Source: Flavobacteriaceae bacterium
GTDB taxonomy: Bacteria > Bacteroidota > Bacteroidia > Flavobacteriales > Flavobacteriaceae
Assembly: GCA_947451525.1 (NCBI GenBank)
Contig: CANFZM010000004.1
Location: 1 to 64,000 of the forward strand
Direction of reading: 5' to 3'
DNA length: 64,000 nt
Shown: piece by piece, positions 1-6,866 of the stretch
Layout: the number at the start of each line of letters is the position of its first letter
How positions within the stretch are numbered: position 1 is the stretch's first letter
The notes under the pieces: generated by a model
The model's database searches: none
Seen by the model: the letters and a program-made list of their open reading frames with translations, nothing else
Told to the model about the DNA's origin: nothing
Translations under genes and position numbers: made by a program

Positions 1-74
1 CGTATATTTTAATATTGTACGATAATACTCTAGCTTGTTCAAATCTTTCGACTTGCTTACTCTCTTTTTTATTT

Positions 75-94
75 GTTCTGATTTACATCAGAAC
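75..94 (-). other. Perfect hairpin in the presumed rRNA leader (GTTCTGAT-ttac-ATCAGAAC)
   Basis: 8-bp perfect stem with 4-nt loop downstream of P1-P3. Confidence 0.5.
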
Positions 95-162
95 GGCTGT
101 CAATTCAATATGTCTAGGAACGTGTCTTAATTTCTTATCGCCTCTCTTTCGGTTAGCGGGTG

Positions 163-192
163 CAAAAGTACATCTTTTTTCTTAACTCGCAA
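163..192 (-). promoter_or_regulatory. Bacteroidota-type promoter P1 (-7 TACTTTTG at 163-170; -33 TTG at 190-192)
   Basis: Reverse complement reads TTGC-(18 nt)-TACTTTTGCACCCGC; matches TTTG/TAnnTTTG architecture with 19-nt spacing. Confidence 0.7.
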
Positions 193-265
193 GTAAATCG
201 AAAAAAAAATTCTTTTTCTTTTTTACCGCTCAAGTCTATCAAAATCTCAATCGTTTTGCGGAGTG

Positions 266-297
266 CAAAGGTAAAACCTTTATTTGTTTCTCACAAA
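266..297 (-). promoter_or_regulatory. Bacteroidota-type promoter P2 (-7 TACCTTTG at 266-273; -33 TTTG at 294-297)
   Basis: Reverse complement reads TTTG-(20 nt)-TACCTTTGCACTCCGC. Confidence 0.75.
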
Positions 298-363
298 TCT
301 TTTTTGATTTATTTTTAATCTTGTAGTCTCAGTTTGTAAAGAACGTCTGCCTTAATGCGGGTG

Positions 364-393
364 CAAAAGTACCATTCTTTTTCACTCTCACAA
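364..393 (-). promoter_or_regulatory. Bacteroidota-type promoter P3 (-7 TACTTTTG at 364-371; -33 TTG at 391-393)
   Basis: Reverse complement reads TTG-(19 nt)-TACTTTTGCACCCGC, same initiation context as P1. Confidence 0.7.
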
Positions 394-503
394 GCCTTTT
401 CAATACCTTTTTTAAAAGTATTTTTTAACGCTCTGGTTTTGTGAACGTTGTTGAGTAAAGTTTTTTTTGTTTGATGGGGTTTTATAATAAACCTCACCCC
501 TAT

Positions 504-524
504 CCCCTCTCCAAAGGAGAGGGG
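504..524. repeat. Palindromic repeat CCCCTCTCCAAAGGAGAGGGG, copy 1
   Basis: Exact 21-bp palindrome, repeated at 647-667. Confidence 0.9.
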
Positions 525-646
525 AACAAGAGATACGAAACGAGATTTGTATTTTATTACCACTTAAATAGTATAGGGCTTTTAGGTTTATAGGCGCTTT
601 GCTTGGTTATATAAAACATAGATGGGTGGAAAATCCTCTCCCCCGA

Positions 647-667
647 CCCCTCTCCAAAGGAGAGGGG
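647..667. repeat. Palindromic repeat CCCCTCTCCAAAGGAGAGGGG, copy 2
   Basis: Identical to 504-524. Confidence 0.9.
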
Positions 668-770
668 TGCCGAAACGTGAAAGTATTGTAGATGTTTTTA
701 TTGATGGCTTTGAAAATTATCATTATAATAGGTTATACATTTAACTGGAACGGAAAATCTTTATTAAACA

Positions 771-816
771 TAACAGGTTTTCTAAACCTGTTAGGATGGA
801 CTCTTTATAGTGTAGG
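771..816. repeat. Palindromic repeat AACAGGTTT..AAACCTGTTAGGATGG, copy A (degenerate 3' part)
   Basis: taacaggttttctaaacctgttaggatgga followed by a decayed ...tatagtgtaggt. Confidence 0.7.
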
Positions 817-890
817 TTTTTTGAAAAATAGACATTTATTTATGGTGTCCTATTAATAGACCTATTATTGTAGAACCTGCTTTTTATACT

Positions 891-950
891 TAACAGGATT
901 TGGAAACCTGTTAGGATGGGAATACAACATACCTACTATATAGTATAGGT
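891..950. repeat. Composite palindromic repeat, copy B
   Basis: taacaggatttggaaacctgttaggatgggaatacaacatacctactatatagtataggt; the 3' part matches copy C. Confidence 0.85.
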
Positions 951-996
951 GGTTTTTCTTATAGAGTCCTATAATTATTGTATGGATTTGGAAACC

Positions 997-1056
997 TAAC
1001 AGGTTTTATAAACCTGTTAGGATGGGAATACAACATACCTACTATATAGTATAGGT
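997..1056. repeat. Composite palindromic repeat, copy C
   Basis: taacaggttttataaacctgttaggatgggaatacaacatacctactatatagtataggt. Confidence 0.85.
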
Positions 1057-1092
1057 TCTTTGGAAAATGAATTTCATACCATATGCTAGGAA

Positions 1093-1197
1093 CATAGCCC
1101 TGATTGTAGTGGAAATCCTGGCAGTGCGATAATGTAATAGTTCCATTTTATGGATTAGTTGCTCGCAATGCCAGATTGAAACGCAAAGCAGGAATTG
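1093..1197 (+). ncRNA. Structured repeat / candidate RNA element, copy 1 of the TAGCCCYGATTG...hairpin...AGCGGGA family
   Basis: catagccctgattgtagtggaaatcct-[ctggcagtgcga...tcgcaatgccag]-attgaaacgcaaagcaggaattgc; shares flanks with 6586-6663 (-) and 37288-37360 (+). Confidence 0.55.
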
Positions 1198-1260
1198 CAA
1201 TTACTAAAATGCCAAATGTTTCGCTCCTGAAAATACTTTGTGATATTCTACCTATATATA

Positions 1261-1291
1261 TTGTATGTGTTTTGTGAATCGACTATATTTG
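1261..1291 (+). promoter_or_regulatory. Predicted thrS promoter (TTG-20 nt-TATATTTG)
   Basis: TATATTTG at 1284-1291, about 20 nt before the likely ATG at 1312. Confidence 0.6.
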
Positions 1292-1311
1292 CAGTCCATA
1301 AAATTTTAGGA

Positions 1312-3258
1312 ATGATAAAGATTACGCTACCGGATGGTTCGGTTAAGGAGTTTGAGAATGGCTCAACTCCGATGGATATTGCGAAAAGTATAAGCGAAGG
1401 ATTGGCTCGGAATGTAATTTCGGCTGGTTTTAATGGTACTACTGTAGAAACTTCGACGGAATTATTCGTGGATGGTTCTTTGGTTTTATATACGTGGAAT
1501 GATAAAGAGGGCAAAAAGGCTTTCTGGCATTCTACTTCTCACGTTATGGCGCAAGTGCTGGAAGAAAAATTCAATGGAATTAAATTAACGCTCGGACCTG
1601 CAATTGAAAACGGGTTTTATTATGATGTGGATTTTGGAGACAACAAAATTACAGATGCTGATTTTAAGTCTATTGAAGACCGAGTTTTAGAGATTTCTAG
1701 AGAGAAACATGAGTTTACGATGCGTCCTGTTACTAAAGCAGAAGCATTGGAGGCGTATAAAGATAATGTATACAAAACAGAATTAATATCGAATTTGGAA
1801 GATGGTACGATTACTTTTTGTGATCATGCTAACTTTTTTGATTTGTGTCGTGGTGGACATATTCCGAATACTGGAATTATCAAAGCGATGAAAGTAATGA
1901 GTGTTGCCGGTGCTTATTGGCGTGGTGACGAGAAAAATAAACAGTTGACTCGAGTTTACGGAATTTCTTTTCCGAAGCAAAAAGATTTGACCGAATATTT
2001 AGAATTACTAGAAGAAGCAAAACGTAGAGACCACCGTAAACTTGGTAAAGAGTTGGATTTATTCGCTTTTTCGGCCAAAGTTGGTCAAGGTTTACCTTTG
2101 TGGCTACCTAAAGGTGCTGCTTTACGCGATAGATTAGAGCAATTTTTGAAAAAAGCACAGAAAAAAGCAGGTTACGAACAAGTTATTACGCCGCATATTG
2201 GACAAAAAGAATTGTATGTAACTTCTGGACATTATGCTAAATATGGTGCTGATAGTTTTCAGCCAATAACTACTCCAGCCGATGGCGAAGAGTTTTTATT
2301 GAAGCCGATGAACTGCCCTCACCACTGTGAGATTTACAACACTAAACCATGGTCGTATAAAGATTTACCAAAGCGTTATGCTGAATTTGGAACGGTTTAT
2401 AGATACGAGCAAAGTGGGGAACTACACGGTTTAACTCGTGTACGAGGATTTACGCAAGATGATGCGCATATTTTTTGTACTCCAGATCAATTGGATAGTG
2501 AGTTTAAAAAAGTAATTGACTTAGTACTTTATGTATTTAGTTCGTTAGGATTTGAAAACTTTACTGCTCAGATTTCGTTGAGAGATAAAGAAAATAGAGA
2601 TAAATATATTGGTAGCGATGAAAATTGGGAGAAAGCAGAAAATGCAATCATCAATGCAGCGCGCGATAAAGGATTGAATACGGTGGTAGAATATGGCGAA
2701 GCTGCATTTTACGGGCCCAAACTTGACTTTATGGTGAAAGATGCTCTTGGCAGACAATGGCAACTAGGAACGATTCAGGTAGATTATAATTTACCAGAGC
2801 GTTTTGAATTGACTTATAAAGGAGCCGATGACAAATTACACCGACCAGTTATGATTCACCGAGCACCGTTTGGATCGATGGAGCGTTTTATAGCAATTTT
2901 ACTAGAACATACAGCTGGAAATTTCCCACTTTGGCTAATGCCAGAACAAGCTATAATCTTGTCTTTGAGTGAGAAATATGAAAAATATGCCGAAAAAGTT
3001 TTAAATCTGCTAGAAAATCACGAAATTCGCGCCCTAATTGACAACCGCAACGAGACGATTGGGAAGAAAATTAGAGATGCCGAAGTACAAAAAATGCCGT
3101 TCATGCTAATTATAGGTGAGGATGAGGAGAAAAACGGAACCGTTTCAGTAAGACGTCACGGACAAGAAGGAAAAGGGAATATCACAGTCACAATAGAAGA
3201 TTTTGTAGCAATTGTTAATGAAGAAGTTGCCAAAACCTTAAAAACATTTGAAGTTTAA
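1312..3258 (+). CDS. thrS: Threonine--tRNA ligase (start moved to 1312, [11 protein letters not shown])
   Basis: TGS domain, [30 protein letters not shown] class II aaRS motifs; the upstream ORF extension overlaps the promoter. Confidence 0.97.
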   Translation: MIKITLPDGSVKEFENGSTPMDIAKSISEGLARNVISAGFNGTTVETSTELFVDGSLVLYTWNDKEGKKAFWHSTSHVMAQVLEEKFNGIKLTLGPAIENGFYYDVDFGDNKITDADFKSIEDRVLEISREKHEFTMRPVTKAEALEAYKDNVYKTELISNLEDGTITFCDHANFFDLCRGGHIPNTGIIKAMKVMSVAGAYWRGDEKNKQLTRVYGISFPKQKDLTEYLELLEEAKRRDHRKLGKELDLFAFSAKVGQGLPLWLPKGAALRDRLEQFLKKAQKKAGYEQVITPHIGQKELYVTSGHYAKYGADSFQPITTPADGEEFLLKPMNCPHHCEIYNTKPWSYKDLPKRYAEFGTVYRYEQSGELHGLTRVRGFTQDDAHIFCTPDQLDSEFKKVIDLVLYVFSSLGFENFTAQISLRDKENRDKYIGSDENWEKAENAIINAARDKGLNTVVEYGEAAFYGPKLDFMVKDALGRQWQLGTIQVDYNLPERFELTYKGADDKLHRPVMIHRAPFGSMERFIAILLEHTAGNFPLWLMPEQAIILSLSEKYEKYAEKVLNLLENHEIRALIDNRNETIGKKIRDAEVQKMPFMLIIGEDEEKNGTVSVRRHGQEGKGNITVTIEDFVAIVNEEVAKTLKTFEV

Positions 3259-3274
3259 CTAAAATAATAAAGCC

Positions 3275-3829
3275 ATAGCAATTAGAAACAACAGAGGTTA
3301 TCAACCTCGAGTAGAAAAAAAAGATGAACACCGAATAAACAACTTTATTCGTGTGCCTGAAGTACGTCTTGTTGGAGACAATGTAGAACCAGGTATTTTT
3401 AAAACTGCGGATGCTATGCGTCTTGCGGATCAATTTGAATTGGATTTGGTAGAAATTTCTCCCAATGCTGAACCGCCAGTATGTAAAATTATGGACTATA
3501 AAAAGTTCGTATACATGCAGAAGAAACGGGATAAGGAATTAAAAGCTAAGTCAACACAAATCGTTGTAAAAGAAATTCGTTTTGGCCCGCAAACCGATGA
3601 ACATGATTATGAATTTAAAAGAAAAAATGCTGAGAAGTTTCTTAAAGAAGGTTCTAAATTAAAAGCATTTGTATTCTTTAAAGGACGATCTATCATCTAT
3701 AAAGAGCAAGGACAAATTTTATTATTGCGTTTAGCGCAAGATTTAGAAGATTACGGAAAAGTAGAAGCATTACCTGTTCTGGAAGGAAAGAGAATGATTA
3801 TGTATATTGCTCCGAAGAAAAAGAAGTAA
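3275..3829 (+). CDS. infC: Translation initiation factor IF-3, probable non-canonical ATA (3275) or ATT (3281) start
   Basis: In frame upstream of the track [39 protein letters not shown]...; no ATG before 3353; core [12 protein letters not shown] and [13 protein letters not shown]. Confidence 0.9.
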   Translation: MAIRNNRGYQPRVEKKDEHRINNFIRVPEVRLVGDNVEPGIFKTADAMRLADQFELDLVEISPNAEPPVCKIMDYKKFVYMQKKRDKELKAKSTQIVVKEIRFGPQTDEHDYEFKRKNAEKFLKEGSKLKAFVFFKGRSIIYKEQGQILLLRLAQDLEDYGKVEALPVLEGKRMIMYIAPKKKK

Positions 3830-3907
3830 GCAGTGTTCAGTTGCAGTACGCAGCAAGACGCTATTAAAATAAGTAAGTAAGTTAAATTTAAATAAATTAG
3901 GGAAATT

Positions 3908-4105
3908 ATGCCTAAAATGAAAACAAAATCTAGTGCTAAGAAACGATTCAAAGTTACTGGTTCTGGAAAGATTAAAAGAAAACACGCTTTCAAAAGTCAC
4001 ATTTTGACCAAGAAATCTAAAAAGCGTAAATTAGCTTTAACTCATTCTGCTTTGGTTCACAAAACAGATATGAAAAGCATCAAACAACAATTAAGAATTA
4101 TATAA
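3908..4105 (+). CDS. rpmI: 50S ribosomal protein L35
   Basis: [42 protein letters not shown]. Confidence 0.97.
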   Translation: MPKMKTKSSAKKRFKVTGSGKIKRKHAFKSHILTKKSKKRKLALTHSALVHKTDMKSIKQQLRII

Positions 4106-4272
4106 TGTTTGTTGTTTATGGTTTGTTGTTTATGGTTTTCAACCCTAAACTTTAAACTCTAAACTTTAAACTTTTTATTCTTTAGGTTAAAACAATTTAA
4201 ATAACCTTGGAGTATGGCCTCAAGTTCCCTTGATTAAATTCGGGACGCCTGCTACAAAAAAACTAGAAAATT

Positions 4273-4617
4273 ATGCCAAGATCAGTAAATTCAGTTGCTA
4301 AAAGAGCAAGAAGAAAAAAGATAATGAAGCAAGCCAAAGGTTTCTTTGGTCGTCGTAAAAACGTTTGGACTGTTGCGAAAAACGCAGTTGAAAAAGCGAT
4401 GGTTTACGCTTATCGCGATAGAAAACAAAACAAGAGAAACTTCCGTGCTCTATGGATCATGCGTATCAACGCTGGTGCTAGATTAGAAGGATTAAGTTAC
4501 TCTCAATTCATGGGTAAAGTAAAAGCTAACGGTATCGAATTGAACCGTAAAGTTCTTGCAGATTTAGCAATGAATCACCCAGAAGCTTTCAAAGCTGTTG
4601 TGAATAAAGTGAAATAA
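4273..4617 (+). CDS. rplT: 50S ribosomal protein L20
   Basis: [32 protein letters not shown]..., 114 aa, downstream of rpmI. Confidence 0.97.
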   Translation: MPRSVNSVAKRARRKKIMKQAKGFFGRRKNVWTVAKNAVEKAMVYAYRDRKQNKRNFRALWIMRINAGARLEGLSYSQFMGKVKANGIELNRKVLADLAMNHPEAFKAVVNKVK

Positions 4618-4654
4618 AAAACGTTTGTACAACCAGTTTGACTTACTTACTTAT

Positions 4655-4687
4655 AAAAAATCCCAATCTTTCGATTGGGATTTTTTT
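4655..4687 (+). terminator. Rho-independent terminator of the thrS-infC-rpmI-rplT operon
   Basis: aaaaaatcccaatctttcgattgggattttttt. Confidence 0.85.
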
Positions 4688-4716
4688 GTGTCTGTAAATT
4701 TTATTCAAAAATCATT

Positions 4717-5559
4717 CTAATTAAAAACTTCTTCGGTCTCCCCATCAAAACTCGCGAAAACCATACTTGGATGCGAATCTTGGTGAAATAAGTTTCCGTC
4801 TTTATCAACAGCGATAGCACCTGCAAAACCATCATACAGTTTCAATTCGGCAAAGGTTTTTTCAAATGCTCTTTCTAAAGTAAATCCATCCGTAACCCGT
4901 GTTACAATTTTGGCAGCCGTGGCATTACTTACAATGTCCTCTCCTACACCAGTCAAACTAACCCCACAGAAAGCATTTACATAATTTCCAGCAACGGTAG
5001 CACTATCGGAAATTCTTCCGGGAATTTCAAATCCCTTTCCTCCTGTTGAAGTTGCTGCAGCAAGTTTGCCATTGGCATCCAAAGCCACACAACCTACAGT
5101 TCCCATTCTGGTTGCTGCTAATTTTGCTTCGTATTCTGCTCGTCGTTGTGGAATTTCAGTAGAGAATTTTTCAAAACCGTGTTGTCTTGCAAAATTTGTT
5201 GCGCCGCTTCCACCAAGAACTCTATCATCTACTTTCATTAATTCTAAAGCAACTTGTATAGGGTTTTTTACTTCTTCAATATTAATCACCCCGCTAAACT
5301 TCTCGGTAGTACCATCCATTAAGGAAGCACTCATTCTAATTTTTCCGTCGCTTTGAATTTGCGATCCAATTCCTGCATTAAACAATGCATCATCTTCCAA
5401 TAAAGAAACTGCATAAACTACCGTTTCTACTGCCGAATGTGTTTGCAAATACGCATACGAATCCTTCACAATCCGCAACAATGCTTCTTGTTTAGCAACT
5501 TTGGTTTCGTGATTAGTGGAAGATTCCGAGAAAAAACCACCGTGGATTATTATTTTCAT
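4717..5559 (-). CDS. Isoaspartyl peptidase / L-asparaginase (Ntn-hydrolase, plant type)
   Basis: IIHGGFF N-terminus, GTVGCVALDANGKLAAATSTGG catalytic Thr region; next to cyanophycin genes. Confidence 0.9.
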   Translation of the reverse strand: MKIIIHGGFFSESSTNHETKVAKQEALLRIVKDSYAYLQTHSAVETVVYAVSLLEDDALFNAGIGSQIQSDGKIRMSASLMDGTTEKFSGVINIEEVKNPIQVALELMKVDDRVLGGSGATNFARQHGFEKFSTEIPQRRAEYEAKLAATRMGTVGCVALDANGKLAAATSTGGKGFEIPGRISDSATVAGNYVNAFCGVSLTGVGEDIVSNATAAKIVTRVTDGFTLERAFEKTFAELKLYDGFAGAIAVDKDGNLFHQDSHPSMVFASFDGETEEVFN

Positions 5560-5632
5560 TAGTTAAAGTTTGTTGTTTATTGTTTAAAGTTGATAGTTTT
5601 AACAAAAAACCACAAACTATAAACAATAAACT

Positions 5633-6505
5633 TTATACGTATTGCGAAGATTTAATCGTCATTTTAAAAGTATCCAAATCAAATGTGTCGTATTTACTCA
5701 ACACATGCGTCACCAGATGGCTGATAGAAATAGGTTGTCCCATTTCAATTTGAGTTAAATTAGTATCTTTAATCTCACGACCATCCACCAAAATCACAAG
5801 TCCCGATCCAATAGCTTCCATTTGTCTACCGTTTGTAATCAACAAACCGGTATCTTCTCCAAGACCAATTCCTAAAACTTTTGGATTCCCTACAACTGCT
5901 TGAAACAAACGACCAATTCGGCCACGTTGCACAAAATGCGTATCAATAATAACATCATCAATCAACCCAAGACCCGAAGTAATCTTCACTTCGCCCTTCA
6001 GCAAAGCCTCACTACTACTCCCTTGGTAAATCATATTATTGGATGCTGCAGCAGCACCTGCCGAAGTTCCGGCGTAAATAAAATTCTCATTTTTATACTT
6101 ATCCAATAAAATATCGTGAAATTGTGTTCCACCAAGAATAGAAGTCAATCGCAATTGATCGCCACCCGTAAACATCACCACATCGGCAGCACGCAAACGT
6201 TCCAAAATTTCAGGATCCGAGGCTTGCTCGCGTCGCTCAATATTTATGACATCCGTATTATGAGCATTTAAATAACCCAACGCTTTTACATATTCAGGTC
6301 CAATTTCCAAAGGAATTTTAGAAGCTGTAGTAATGATTTCAATTCTAGATAATTCTTTATGCTTCGACTCGTTTATAACTCGCTTCAAAATGCCTTCCTC
6401 AAAGAAATTCAAATTCTTTGGAGCATCTCTATCCAAATTGGTTTCGGTAAAACTGCCTTTATCCACAGCCCCACCTATTATAATTAATTTTCCATGTATT
6501 TTCAT
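5633..6505 (-). CDS. cphB: Cyanophycinase (serine peptidase S51-like)
   Basis: GKLIIIGGAVDKG, VMFTGGDQLRLTSILGGT, YAGTSAGAAAASNNMI, GLGLIDDVIIDTHFVQRGRIGRL. Confidence 0.93.
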   Translation of the reverse strand: MKIHGKLIIIGGAVDKGSFTETNLDRDAPKNLNFFEEGILKRVINESKHKELSRIEIITTASKIPLEIGPEYVKALGYLNAHNTDVINIERREQASDPEILERLRAADVVMFTGGDQLRLTSILGGTQFHDILLDKYKNENFIYAGTSAGAAAASNNMIYQGSSSEALLKGEVKITSGLGLIDDVIIDTHFVQRGRIGRLFQAVVGNPKVLGIGLGEDTGLLITNGRQMEAIGSGLVILVDGREIKDTNLTQIEMGQPISISHLVTHVLSKYDTFDLDTFKMTIKSSQYV

Positions 6506-6585
6506 AACACAAAAATAACCAATTCAAAATATTGACCAAATGTTTTTTCTTTTAAGAAGCGAAACTTATCGACTACTTGTTAACC

Positions 6586-6663
6586 ATTATCCCGCTTTCC
6601 ACTATATCTTACAGCTATAATTGGCATTATAGCGGTAAGGATGCCGTTTCAATCGGGGCTAAA
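6586..6663 (-). ncRNA. Structured repeat / candidate RNA element, copy 2
   Basis: Reverse complement: ttagccccgattgaaacggcatccttaccgctataatgccaattatagctgtaagatatagtggaaagcgggat; strong hairpin CTTACCGCTATAAT/ATTATAGCTGTAAG. Confidence 0.6.
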
Positions 6664-6866
6664 CTGTAATGGTATTGTTACTAATTTATCAGTACTGTAG
6701 AAACTATTTCTTAACTACATCCTATTTTTCCTACATAGCAAAAATAATTTCACCCTAATTCCGAAATAATCAAAATATTTATCCCAAAAGATAGCACAGA
6801 ATAACAATTATTTTTTTATTTTTAACAAATACATCGCAATCCATTCAAAACCTATAAGAAATTCCT

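Noticed and set aside
1-150. 16S rRNA inside the window
   Set aside because: Only leader-like sequence is visible; no conserved 16S/23S/5S sequence is present.
315-563. 82-aa minus ORF in the track
   Set aside because: Spans promoter P3 and the CCCCTCTCC palindrome; no recognisable protein, translation of non-coding DNA.
1240-1311. N-terminal extension of thrS in the ORF track
   Set aside because: Includes the TATATTTG promoter and lacks ThrRS homology; MIKITLPDG at 1312 is the likely start.
5560-5640. tttgttgtttattgtttaaag / aaccacaaactataaacaataaac inverted text as a regulatory element
   Set aside because: Likely generic AT-rich repeat/terminator-like sequence seen repeatedly (4106-4172, 22869-22899); no specific signal.
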